DNA from: Muscardinus avellanarius
Lineage: Eukaryota > Chordata > Mammalia > Rodentia > Gliridae
Length of the DNA: 64,000 nucleotides
Assembly: GCA_963383645.1 (NCBI GenBank)
Contig: OY726563.1
Location: forward strand, 31,601,575-31,665,574
Direction: 5' to 3'
A program made the position numbers and the translations under genes. Shown one piece after another: positions 1 to 9,708 of this stretch; positions within the stretch are counted from its first letter, which is position 1; each line of letters starts with the position of its first letter. The notes beneath the pieces were generated by a model. It made no database searches. It worked only from the letters and a program-made list of their open reading frames with translations, and was not told the DNA's origin.

Positions 1-711
1 GCACAGTGACTGGTAAATATTTCTTGATTGATTAACATAATAAGGCAATTAGTATACTCTCTGGTACCCAGTAAGCACTCAATAAAGGTTCATCATTGTT
101 GTTTCTGACATTTTCAATATTATCACTATTGCAAATCTTGAAAAGCATAAAAGTAAAGGTTTCTATTTGTGTTTTAGAGCCAAAGGGAAAGCTATACTCT
201 TGGTTATAAAGTTAATGATCTTTCAAGAGAACAAAAATTTAGAAGTAGACATTATTTGTTAGCCTAAATGATTCACTGTTATTACTCTACATCTGATTTT
301 TCATAAACTTCTCTAGGTTGCAAGAGACCAAGCCACAGTATAAACACAGGGATCTGGGAGAGGAGGGATTACATTACTCAAAAATCAGCCAATACCTGGG
401 TTTCAATTTATGACTAGAGAATCCAATCAGGGCAACCACTGTAGCATCACATTTCAACTCTCTGACCCACTAGTCCTGGAATAAGGCCCAAATAAGCACA
501 CTGATTGTGTACATATTTGGGTCAGCCTGATCCCTCAGGACCTTTTTTTATATAAATAAAAATAAACAACAGTTCAGAACTGTTCCCTTATCATTTCCTT
601 GGGAAAACACATTTTTACTAGGCCTGCAAAACTGAAAGCGTTTCCCTTTCTTAGGTCCCTAAGCAGACGGTTACGAATGTTGATCCACTTCTCTTTGTTT
701 TTTCATTCCAG
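1..711. other. unique AT-rich DNA, nothing recognised
   Basis: No interspersed repeat, RNA gene or convincing exon is visible before the pyrimidine-rich tract that ends at 711. Confidence 0.5.
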
Positions 712-771
712 GCTGTCATGGTTTCTTTGCTGACAGATTACTCGCCTCAGCTCCAGAAGCCGAAGTTTTGA
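712..771 (+). CDS. candidate terminal coding exon of an unidentified gene
   Basis: A T-rich tract (about 690-709) ends in CAG at 709-711, a good splice acceptor. The frame that follows is open for 19 codons (AVMVSLLTDYSPQLQKPKF) and closes with TGA at 769-771. The exon holds two CpGs (tactcgcctc, agccgaag) in a CpG-poor background, and an AATAAA lies at 860-865, about 90 bp past the stop, so exon, stop and poly(A) signal are plausibly spaced. I do not recognise the peptide, and no upstream exon of the same gene can be seen in this window. A chance combination is quite possible. Confidence 0.2.
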   Translation, partial: AVMVSLLTDYSPQLQKPKF

Positions 772-871
772 TGCTGCAATGCTTGTCAAGGGAAAAACAA
801 TATTCATCAGCAATAACTGAGTCAGTTTAAGGGAGAAAGAAAAGAGAATCTAAGATATAAATAAATTACTA

Positions 872-1799
872 ATGCATAGTATGAATGAGCTGTATGATAT
901 TGCAGTTCATGTTGTCATTGCGAAACCTTCCTGAAACCCTTAATTTAAGTGCTAAGGCATTGTACTACACCACTTGATTTGGCTTAAACTTACTCTCTAA
1001 TTCAGTTTCTGAATACATCTGGGTATTATATTATCATATACATTTGCTTCAACTAAACGTAAAATATGTTTATAATATCTAATAGCTAAGTCATTAAATG
1101 TAATCTATGCTTATTACCTCAATAAATGATAACCCGTGTTAATTTAGAAGTAAACATTTACCAGGCATTCAGGGGCTGGTAGATCTTTGGGCTGTCTTTA
1201 TGTCCCCCAGGACCAAGGATGAAGCCACATGATATATCTTAAAGATGCAGAAAGTTTTCAGGCCAATGAGCAAGACAGACAACTATAAAGGCAAATCATA
1301 AAATTCTTAGAAAAAAGCTATTACTGTGCCCAAACTAAAGTTTTTGACAATCATTTGTGGGAAGGAAGGAGGGCTCCTTAAAGATCACACATTTCTTTTC
1401 TGAAATGAATACTTAATGTTATAAACCAAACAAAATGAGCCTTTGCTAGCAAGTGACAAAACCATGGTTACCCAGCCAGGAATATAAGCTTCATAAGAGA
1501 GTGACATTTCCTTAGGTTTGAATTCTCCAGAAGGAGCAATTAAATTTTTTCACATCTGCGCTTCTCATGCACCTGTTCACACCACACACTGGATATTTCT
1601 ATAAATACTACTGGGCACATTTGTGCCAGTCGATGTCTTCCAATTTTTCTTTGAAATAATCAAAACTGTGCATTATCAATTAACTATAATGTAATTAAAA
1701 CTATGTTCCTCTTGTGGGTGCCAAAATTTGTAGTGTTGAATTACGATGATATAATATGGAGAATTTCAGTTAAATGTTAAGTAACATAGATGAAACCTT
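872..1799. other. unique DNA, nothing recognised
   Basis: AT-rich sequence with no clear repeat, RNA gene or exon. Confidence 0.5.
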
Positions 1800-1947
1800 T
1801 AAAAATAACACATTTTGGGCTGGGATGTAGCTCAGTGGCAAAGCACTTGCCTGGCAAGTGCACCGCCCTGGTTTCGATCCCCAGTCCAAAAAGACAAAAA
1901 AAAAAAAGACCCCCTTTAAAAAAAATAAGCTAAAAATAACACATTTT
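1800..1947 (+). mobile_element. ID SINE (tRNA-derived) with target-site duplication
   Basis: A free ID element at 1817-1930 (ggctgggatgtagctcag..., B-box ggtttcgatcc) with an A-rich tail. It is flanked by a perfect 17-bp duplication, taaaaataacacatttt, at 1800-1816 and 1931-1947. This is the monomer that also forms the tail of the B1-dID SINEs in this window. Confidence 0.9.
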
Positions 1948-2464
1948 ACAAATAATATAATTTCCTTTATATTCTACTTCTACTTTTAGAAGAATGTTTC
2001 CAGGCTGGTTGACTGATATTCTTCAGCAGACAACCATGACTTAAATGAGTAAGCAAGAAAGAAGTTAGAAATTAGATTTGTAACAAAGATGCAATAAAAC
2101 ATAAAACATATTTGGGAGAAGAGGCTCATGATGTTACAGAAGAAAAAACAATTTTTCCAGTAAATGTCAAAGGTGACTTTCCCATCTGTGGCAATTTATT
2201 GGAAGCACTTAAGAAAGAGTGGAGTTTAGTGGACTGTCTTCTTTCAGCAGAAATTATAGAAATGATTTAACCAGAAGGTGATATGTGGATTTGGGGAGCT
2301 CATCCTCAAACTGCCTACATAAGAAGGAGTATCCTACCACTTACTAATGAGCTCTCATATTTTCCCAGGTTACTCTTTGAACTGACTTTATGGTATAGTC
2401 TACTTCCTTCAACCAGTAAAAAAAATATATGTAATCTGTGTGTGTGTTTGTGTGCATATGTTTA
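1948..2464. other. unique DNA, nothing recognised
   Basis: No repeat or exon identified. The open frame from 2283 runs on into SINE and L1 sequence and is not a gene. Confidence 0.4.
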
Positions 2465-2514
2465 TTGCAGACTAAACCCAGAGATATTATACCTCCAAGC
2501 TTCACCCCAGACCT
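2465..2514 (-). mobile_element. B1-dID SINE tail fragment
   Basis: Reverse complement of an ID tail (aaacccagagatattatacc...caccccagacc) directly abutting the L1 3' end. The B1 head is missing. Confidence 0.55.
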
Positions 2515-3007
2515 ATTTTTTTAATTATTTTTATTGGTTCATTGTAGTCATACATTTTAATGGGGTACAAGGTGGTAGATGCATACATGCACACATCACC
2601 CAATTAGCTCTTACCCAGTTCCCTCCCCATTCTCTCCTTCTCATGTTTGGCTTACTGATTGATATGTTTATAAATGTACATCATATACATTAGGGAATTT
2701 CCCTTTCCCCCCTCCCATCTCCTGCAGTTAAGTTGCCTTATTTGCTAATGTAAAAATTCTCATTTTTCATCTAGAGTTCTTCCTATGACCCATTTTCTCC
2801 CTAGCTTCCGCATATTAGGGAGAGAATCTGACTTCTTACTTTTTGTGACTGACTAATCTCACTTAGCATAATGTTCTCAGGTTCCATCCATTACCTTGTA
2901 AATGAGGTACTTTTGTTCTTCTTTATGGCTGAGTAAAATTCCATTGTGTATATATCTCATAATTTTGCAATCCATTCATTTATTGATGGACATTTTGGCT
3001 GATTCCA
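2515..3007 (-). mobile_element. L1 3' end, antisense (left part of a split, twin-primed L1)
   Basis: The reverse complement gives the L1 3' UTR followed by the end of ORF2, matching the sense L1 tails at 18947-19647 and 47640-48326 in this window. It continues after the composite insertion at 7799. Confidence 0.8.
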
Positions 3008-3022
3008 TAGTTTGGCAATTTT
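3008..3022. repeat. target-site duplication, left copy
   Basis: tagtttggcaatttt, identical to 7784-7798. Read on the minus strand the site is TT/AAAATTGCC, the consensus L1 endonuclease cut. Confidence 0.9.
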
Positions 3023-3375
3023 TTTTAAATTTATTTTTATTGGTGCATTGTAATCATATATCACATTGGAATACAAGACTTGAGAGGATATACAAGCACA
3101 CATCATCCAATTAGCCCTCATCCAGCCCCCATTCCATTCCTTCCCCCTCCCTCGATCCCATGCTTGTTTGGTGATTAACTTTGATAAATTTGTTTATGTA
3201 CCTCCTGCGTTTTAAAGAGGCTCCACCCTCCCCTATTCCATACCCTCTGATTGGTCACCTTAGTTGCTTCACTATAGGGACCTTTCTTTAGCTCGACCTC
3301 TTCCTGCTGCCCCTTTCCTCCTAATTATTGCTGATTAGGGGAAGCATCTGGTTTTTATTTTCTGCGATATTTCTC
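3023..3375 (-). mobile_element. L1 3' UTR forming the 3' end of composite copy 1
   Basis: The reverse complement aligns with the L1 tails at 19340-19647 and 48000-48326. It has the G-rich polypurine stretch, the 'gctaattggatgatgtgtg' stretch and the terminal 'caatgcaccaataaaaa' before the A-tail. Confidence 0.8.
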
Positions 3376-3424
3376 TGTGCATGCTGCGTTGCAAGTACTG
3401 ATTCTACTCTTGACGGTCCCAGTA

Positions 3425-6400
3425 GTGGCCTGGCTACCCGGTGGACTGATCCAGACCTCCCTGGCTCAAGCAGCGGCCTTGCCTAATGGGAGGCCCTGAT
3501 TCTAGCCTCGCTGGCCCCCTCACCGGCCTAACTCCTCGGCTGGCTCCGATCCCGGCCTCGGTGGCCCCAGCACTGGCCTAGCCTCAAGGCAGGTTTCGAT
3601 ACCGGCCTCGGCGGCCTCAGTAGCGACCTTGCCTCACGGCAGGCTGATCCCAGCCTTGCTAGTCCTGGCACTGGCCTTATCCCTCGGCAGGCTCCAATCC
3701 AGGCCTCGGAGGCCTCAGTAGCGGCCTTGCCTCAAAGCAGGCTCCAATGCCGGTGGCTGGCCCCCGCACCGGTGTAACCCCTTGGCAGGCTCCAATCCAG
3801 GCCTCGGAGGCCCCAGCACCGGCCTTGCCTTGTGGGAGGCTCCGATCCCGGCCTCGCTAGCCCCGGCACCGGCCTACCCTCTCAGCAGGCTCTGATTCTG
3901 GCCTTTGAGGCCTAAGTAGTGGCCGTGCCTCATGGTTGATTCTGATCCGGGCCTCGCTGGCCCCGGCACCAGCCTTACCCCTTGGCAGGCTCCAATCCAG
4001 GCCTCGAGGGCCCCAGCACCGGCCTTGCACCACAGCAGACTCTGATCCCAGCCTCACTGGCCCTAGAACCAGCCTATCCCCTCTGCAGGCTCAGAACCCG
4101 GCCTCGGAGGCCTCAGTAACGGCCTTGCCTCAAGGCAGGCTCCGATGCTGACCGCTGGTCCCAGCATCACCCTACCCCTTGGCAGGCTCCAATCCTGGCC
4201 TCGGAGGCCCCAGCCCGGCCATGCCTCACGGCAGGTTCCAGTCCCAATCTTGCTGACCCCGGCACCGGCCTAATCCTTTGGCAGGCTCTGATCCCGGCCT
4301 CGGAGGCCCCAGCACCAGCCAACCCTCTTGGCAGGCACTGATCCCGGCCTCGGAGACCTTAGTAGAGGCCGTGCCTCTGATCCCAGTCTCACTGGCCCCG
4401 GCACCGGCCTTACCCCTCTGCAGGCTCTGATCCTGCCCTCGGAGGCCGCAGCAGCGGCCTTGCCTCATGGAAGGCTCTGATACCGGCCACTGGCCCAGCA
4501 CCGGCCTAACCCCTCAGCAGGCTCCGATTCCGGCCTTGGAGGCCTCAATAGCGGCCTTGACTCATGGAAGGCTCCGATGCCAGCTGCTGGCCCTGGCACC
4601 TGCCTAACCTGTCGGCAGGCTCCAATCCCGGCCTCAGAGGCCCCAGCATCTGCCTTGCCTCACGGCAGGCTCCAATGCCAACCGTTGGCCCTGGCACCGG
4701 CCTAACCCTTCAGCAGGCTCCGATCCAGACCTCGGAGGGCCCAGCATCAGCCTTGCCTCATGGCAGGCTCCGATCCCGGCCTTGCTAGCCCCGGCACCGG
4801 CCTAACCCCTGGGCGGGCTCTGATCTCGGCCTTGGAAGCCTCAGTAGCGGCCTTGCCTCACGGCAGGCTCCAATGCTGGCCGCTGGCCCTAACCCCTCGG
4901 CAGGCTCTGATCCCAGCCTCGGAGTCCTCAGTAGTGTCCTTGCCTCACTGTAGGCTCCGATGTCAGCCGCTGGCCCTGGCACCGGCCTAAACCCTCGGCA
5001 GGTTCAGATCCCGGCCTCGGTGGCCTCAGTGACAGCCTTGCCTCAAGGCAGGCTCCAGTGCCGACCGCTGGCCCCGGCATTGGCCTACCCCTCGGCAGGC
5101 TCCGATCCTGGCCTCGGAGGCCCCAGCCCTGCCTTGCCTCATGGCAGGCTCTAATCCCAACCTTGCTGACCCCGGCACCGGCCTAATCCTTTGGCAGGCT
5201 CCAATCCCGGCCTCAGAGGCCCCAGCACCAGCCATGCCTCAATTCAGGCTCTGATCCAGGCCTCGCTGGCCCTTGCACTGGCCTACCCTCTCAGCAGGCA
5301 CTGTTCCCAGCCTCGGAGGCCTTAGTAGCGGCCATGCCTCATGGCACGCTCCAATCCCGGTCTTACTGGCCCCGGCACCGGCCTTTCCCTTCTGCAGGCT
5401 CTGATCCCACCCTTGGAGGCCTCAGTAGCGGCCTTGCCTCACGGCAGGCTCCGATATCAGCCGCTGGCCCCGGCATCAGCCTAACCCTTTGGCAGGCTCT
5501 GATACTGGCCTCGGAGGCCTCAGCAACGGCCTTGCCTCATGGAAGGATCTGATACCGACCGCTGGCCCCGCCACCAGCCAAACCCCTCAGCAGGCTCTGA
5601 TCCTGGCCTCAGAGGCCTCAATAGCAGCCTTGCTTCATGGAAGGCTCCGATGCCGGCCGCTGGCCCCAGTATCGGCCTAACACCTCAGCAGGCTCTGATC
5701 CTGGCCTCAGAGGCCCCAGATCCGGCCTTGCCTCACAGCAGGCTCCGTTCCCAACCTCGCTAGCCCCAGCACTGGCCTAACATCTCGGCAGGCTCTGATC
5801 CCGGCCTCAGAGTCCTCAGTAGCGGTCTTGCCTCACTGCAGGCTCCGATGCCAGTGGCTGGCCCCAGCACCGGCCTAACCTCTCGTCAGGCTCTTATCCC
5901 GGCCTCGGAGGCCTAAGTAGTGGCCTTGCCTCATGGAAGGCTCCGATGCCTGCCGCTGGCCCCAGCACCAGCCTAACCCCTCGGCAGGCTCCGATCTCGG
6001 TCTCGGAGGCCCCAGCACCAGCCTTGCCTCATGGCAAGCTCTGATCCTGGCCTCGCTGGCCCCAGAACCAGCCTATCCCCTAAGAAGGCTAGGATCCGGG
6101 CCTCGTAGGCCTCAGTAACGGTCTTGCCTCAAGGCAGGCTCCAATCCCAACCTTGCTGACCCCGGCACTGGCCTAATCCTTTGGCAGGCTCCGATTCCGG
6201 CCTCCAAGGCTCCAGCACCAGCCTATCCCGGCCTGGCTAGCCCCGGCACCAGCCTACCCTCTCAGCAGGCACCATTCCCCGCCTCGTAGGCCTTAGTAGC
6301 AGCCGTACCTCATAGCACGGTCCGATCTTGGTCTCTATGGTCCCGGCACCGGCCTTACCCCTCAGCAGGTTCTGATCCTGCCCTCAGAGGCCTCAGTAGT

Positions 6401-6675
6401 GGCCTTGCCTCATGGCAGGCTCCGATGCCGGCCACTGGCCCTGGCACTGGCCTAACCCCTCTGCAGGCTCTGACCCTGGCCTCTGAGACCCCAGCACTGG
6501 CCTTGCCTCATGGCAGGCTCCCATGCCGGCCGCTGGCCCCGGGACCGGCCTAACCCCTCAGCAGGCTCCAATTCCAGATTTGGAGTCTCCAGCACCGGCC
6601 TTGCCTCCCGGCAGGCTCCAATCCCAACTTTGCTGTCTCCATCGCTGGCCTCACCCCTTGGCAGGCTCCAATACG
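3425..6675 (-). repeat. GC-rich VNTR, 48-50-bp units, about 66 copies
   Basis: Each unit begins (plus strand) with ggcaggctccgatcc or a variant; anchors at 3685, 3735 and 3783, and at 5047, 5094 and 5142, set the period. Two main types tend to alternate: one continues 'ggccgctggccccggcacc', the other 'ggcctcggaggccccagcacc' or 'cctcagtagcgg'. Units differ by many substitutions, so the array is not freshly homogenised. The type-specific alternation suggests expansion by dimer or larger blocks. The same unit reappears at 47259-47400. Confidence 0.9.
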
Positions 6676-6689
6676 AGCACCCTCTTCGC

Positions 6690-7200
6690 CCAGCCATTTG
6701 TCCCACGTTCTCGAGGGTGCGTGGTAGTAGCATTCTACCTCTGGGGTTATTACTTCAAAAGTTCCAGGTGTAATGCATCAGATCTCTGCCTCCCCTGAGT
6801 ACTGGCCACTGCCTTTGCCACTGCCTCCACCATTTCAAATCTTTCCCAAGCTGTTTTTCCACTCTGAATGTAGTCCAGTGTTCCTAAGCATGCACAGTGG
6901 TAGCATTCGACATGTGGTGTAATTTCTCCAAAAAATAAGGTTGGTAGCATCAGATTTCTGCCTCTCCTGAATACAAGTCTCCACCGCCATCGCGGAGACC
7001 GCTTCCAACACCGCCTTCCTCCTAGGTCTCCGCTTAACTCTCTCTTTACAGGTGATGTCCAAGATTCTTAAGAATGTAGAGAAGAAGCAGGCCTCTTTCG
7101 CAGTGAATTTTTCCAGAAGTTCCAGTTCAGTTGCATACGTTTTGTCTGCATCTCCAGTATCCTGGCATCCGTCATGGCCTTCTTGACCCCTCTCCAATAT
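6690..7200 (-). repeat. three diverged 170-185-bp tandem monomers (L1-promoter-like)
   Basis: Recurrent anchors on the plus strand are 'cagatctctgcctcccctga' near 6779, 'cagatttctgcctctcctga' near 6950 and a weaker version near 7134, each preceded by a related 'ttcaaaagttccag' or 'ttccagaagttccag' segment. On the element strand the unit carries a GATGGCGG motif and the 'aacttttgaag' block that also occurs once in composite copy 2. Mouse L1 5' UTRs are also built of roughly 200-bp monomers, which is the basis for calling this promoter-like. Confidence 0.6.
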
Positions 7201-7284
7201 TTTTCTTTTTTCTTTTTCTTTTCCTTTTTTTTTTTTTTAAGAAGAGAATACAGTATGTGTGGTTTGATAAGGTTGTGGGATCAG

Positions 7285-7783
7285 GCACTCAGTAGCACTG
7301 TGACCCGGGCCCGGTTTTCCTGGGGGTCCAGCGTGTTCCTCATGACTCCGCCTGGGGCCCAGAGTCCTGCAACCCAGGCCCTGGCTCTTCTGGGGGTCCG
7401 GCGAGCCCCGCCTTTATCCTGCCTGGGGCCCAGGGCCTTGCAACCGGGCCCCGGTTTCTCCAGGGGTCTGGCATGCTCCACGTGATCCCGCCCGGGGCCC
7501 AGAGTCCTGTGACCAAGGCCCTGGTTCTTCCAGGATCTGGCGTGCCCCGCCTGACCCCTGCCCGGGGCCCAGGGCCTTGCGACCGGGCCCCGGTTTCTCC
7601 AGGGGTCTGGCATGCTCTGTGTGATCCCGCCCGGGGCCCACTGTCCTGTGACCTGGGCCCTGGCTCTTCCGGGGTCCAGTGTGCCCCGCCTGACCCCTGC
7701 CCAGGGCCCAGGGTCTTGCGACCGTGCCCCAGTTTCTCCAGGGGTCTGGTGTGCCCTGCGCGATCCTGCCCGGGACCCAGAGC
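7285..7783 (-). repeat. GC-rich tandem array, 69-70-bp units, seven copies
   Basis: The ggggccc anchors at 7354, 7425, 7494, 7564, 7633, 7703 and 7772 give spacings of 71, 69, 70, 69, 70 and 69 bp. Two subunits alternate: one with 'ccggtttctccaggggtctgg', the other with 'ctggctcttcc...gtgccccgcc', so the higher-order unit is about 139 bp. The array ends exactly at the right-hand TSD and is the 5' terminus of the composite. Confidence 0.9.
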
Positions 7784-7798
7784 TAGTTTGGCAATTTT
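7784..7798. repeat. target-site duplication, right copy
   Basis: tagtttggcaatttt, perfect match to 3008-3022. Confidence 0.9.
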
Positions 7799-8052
7799 AA
7801 ATTGTATGGCTATGAACATATATTCATATGCATTAGTTTAGTATTTTGGTTTTCATTCTTTTGGGTAGATCCTCAGAAGTGGTATTTCTGGATCATATGG
7901 TAGGTTCATTCCCATTCTTTTGAGGAAACTCTATACTGTTTACCAAAGTGATTGTACTAATTTGCAGTCTCACCAACAATGTATTAGAGATAAAACTTCT
8001 CTACATCCTCACCATCATTTGTTGTTTGTATTTTTAATGATTGCTATTCGAG
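7799..8052 (-). mobile_element. L1 ORF2 3' region, antisense (right part of split L1)
   Basis: Continues the antisense L1 that breaks at 3007; the two sides join once one TSD copy is removed. It contains the antisense of the 'catatgatccagaaatacc' region near the ORF2 end. Confidence 0.75.
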
Positions 8053-8325
8053 TTGTAATTCATCACATAAACAGAACCAAAGATAGTCATATGATCATTT
8101 CAATAGATGCTGAAAAAGCATTTGACAAAATCCAACACCATTTTTGCTAAAACCACTGCAGAGAACTGGAATAGAAGAAACATACCTCAACATTATAAAG
8201 GCAATATACAATAGGCCCACAGTCAACATCCTATTAAATGGGGAAAACTCCAAGAATTTCCCTTAAAAACAGGAACAAGACAAGGATGTCCAATATCACC
8301 ACTTCTTTTCAATATAGTACTTATT
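8053..8325 (+). pseudogene. L1 ORF2 reverse-transcriptase fragment, inverted segment
   Basis: Sense L1 ORF2. The frame from about 7920 to 8150 includes HHINRTKDSHMIISIDAEKAFDKIQ, and a shifted frame downstream encodes the '[13 protein letters not shown]' type motif in broken form. It lies head to head with the antisense L1 part, the signature of twin priming. Stops and frameshifts make it non-coding. Confidence 0.75.
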
Positions 8326-8329
8326 CTTA

Positions 8330-8456
8330 TTTTTAAGCACGGTCTTGCTAGGTTGCTGAGAGCCTCACTACTTGCTGAGACTTTCCTTGAACCTGCAGTC
8401 TTCCTGTCTCAGCTTCCCAAGTACTTCAATTACAGGGGTGCACCACCACAATTTGC
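8330..8456 (-). mobile_element. B1-dID SINE head, antisense
   Basis: Reverse complement of the B1 head (tctcagcttcccaagtact...gtgcaccacc); the ID tail is missing or unrecognisable. Confidence 0.7.
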
Positions 8457-8595
8457 TTGCTAAAATGTCATTGCTTTTTCCGCAAAAAGCCCCACAGGTT
8501 TATTTTTCAATATATACACATTTCGACACCTTTTTCAGACAAAACCAGAACAAATTTGCTTTTTTAACATTTCATCTTAAGAAGACATATTTTAT

Positions 8596-8770
8596 CCAGG
8601 TGTGGTAGTCCATGCCTGTGATCTTGGGAAGATGAGACAGTAGGATCACTGATTTGATGGCAGCCTCAACAGTGTAGCGAAAGTTTCAGCAACTTATCAA
8701 GACCATGTTTTGGAATAATAAAAGGGGCTGAACATATAGCCCAGAGATAGAATGCCTCTGTGTTCAATCT
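8596..8770 (+). mobile_element. B1-dID SINE
   Basis: B1 head (ccaggtgtggtagtccatgc) and ID tail (ggctgaacatatagcccaga), both well diverged. It runs directly into the GAA microsatellite, which probably grew from its A-rich tail. Confidence 0.75.
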
Positions 8771-8928
8771 GAAGAAGAAGAAGAAGAAGAAGAAGAAGAA
8801 GAAGAAGAAGAAGAAGAAGAAGAAGAAGAAGGGAAGGAAGAGGAGGAGGAGGAGGAGGAGGAGGAGGAGGAGGAGGAGGAGGAGGAGGAGGAGGAGGAGG
8901 AGGAGGAGAAAGAAGGAGAAGGAGAAAA
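8771..8928 (+). repeat. compound microsatellite (GAA)n-(GGA)n
   Basis: About 20 GAA repeats (8771-8831), a short interruption, then about 23 GGA repeats. The whole tract is pure purine on the plus strand, which allows triplex or slipped structures. Confidence 0.95.
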
Positions 8929-9249
8929 AAGGCAGAGGGACATTATTTATATCACTAGGAAAAAGAGAAAGCAGTGGATAAAAGTTTTGCTTTAATTTTT
9001 GCAAAGCTATTTTTATCTCCTCTTTCTTCATACATCCCTCCCTCATTTGCTTCTGTATGTAACTACTGCAACTCCAGAGATTAGCAAAATTTCTAGCATT
9101 GACCCTTGGGTCTCTGGTGTATGTATGAAATCCTATCCACTTAATTAATATAACTAGCCCAGAAGTTCTTTTTTTTCAGGCTTTCTCCACAGTAGCATTG
9201 AGCATAGAATCCACAGGTTATTACAATGCAAAGATTTAAGTGTTAAGAA

Positions 9250-9365
9250 AGAACTATTAGGCCAGGCGTGGTGGCGTATGCTTATAATCCCCATGCTTGG
9301 GAGGCAGAGACAGGAGAATTGCGCAGGTTCGAAGCCAGCCATGCTGGCTTAAGAGACCCTGCTTC

Positions 9366-9430
<65 letters not shown>

Positions 9431-9507
9431 GTCTGGGAGTGTAACCCAAAGGTAGAAGGGTTTCCAGAAACCTCAGTACCACCAAAAAAAAAAGAGAGAA
9501 CTATTAG
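9250..9507 (+). mobile_element. B1-dID SINE with internal (TA)n and TSD
   Basis: The SINE at 9261-9496 is flanked by agaactattag at 9250-9260 and 9497-9507. It belongs to the variant with '...ctggcttaagagaccctg' and 'tctgggagtgtaacc'. A (TA)n run at about 9380-9425 has expanded in the A-rich linker between the B1 and ID parts. A (TG)n tract follows at 9511-9535. Confidence 0.9.
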
Positions 9508-9708
9508 TGTGTGTGTGTGTGTGTATGTGTGTGTGATGATAATTTCCAGGTACATTAGATATCTTTAATGTACATTGTGCTCATAATTCCGGTATTATAA
9601 AGTCCCCAGGTAAAAGACCTGAACAGAGGGTCAGCATAACAATACCACATTAGACCTCCTCTCCAAGTAACCCTTGGACGTTGGTTAAAATGGCAGGGGC
9701 CCCTTGGT

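Larger units (their letters stand above)
3023..7783 (-). mobile_element. SVA-like composite non-autonomous retrotransposon, copy 1
   Basis: A 4,761-bp insertion on the minus strand with perfect 15-bp TSDs. In element order (5' to 3') it holds: seven GC-rich units of 69-70 bp (7783-7285); a linker with an oligo-A run (about 7280-7200); about three diverged 170-185-bp monomers resembling an L1 5' UTR promoter (7200-6690); a 3.25-kb array of 48-50-bp units (6675-3425); about 350 bp of L1 3' UTR (3375-3023); and a short A-tail with AATAAA. No ORF1, ORF2 or other credible protein is present, so mobilisation in trans by L1 is inferred. The 3' end matches the L1 tails elsewhere in the window. The alternative reading is an internally deleted L1 whose 5' UTR contains all three repeat types. 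Confidence 0.8.

Noticed and set aside
3425..6675. Regular array as a CRISPR-like locus
   Set aside because: There are no constant repeats separating unique spacers. Each unit is a variant of the same sequence, and the genome is mammalian.
3857..6733. Many overlapping open frames of 60-93 codons on both strands, rich in P, A, G, R
   Set aside because: They all lie in the 48-50-bp GC-rich VNTR, occur on both strands at once, and change frame because units are not multiples of three. They are low-stop artefacts.
7281..7819. Minus-strand frames of 110-159 codons with a repeating 'GPGRDH..ARPLEKPG' pattern
   Set aside because: Products of the 69/70-bp tandem array. The 139-bp dimer is not a multiple of three and the longest frame runs past the element end into L1.
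7920..8150. 76-codon frame with IDAEKAFDKIQ as a gene
   Set aside because: It is a broken L1 ORF2 reverse-transcriptase fragment crossing the twin-priming breakpoint.
8666..9046. Open frames encoding poly-K/poly-R or poly-F/poly-L
   Set aside because: Translation of the GAA/GGA microsatellite.
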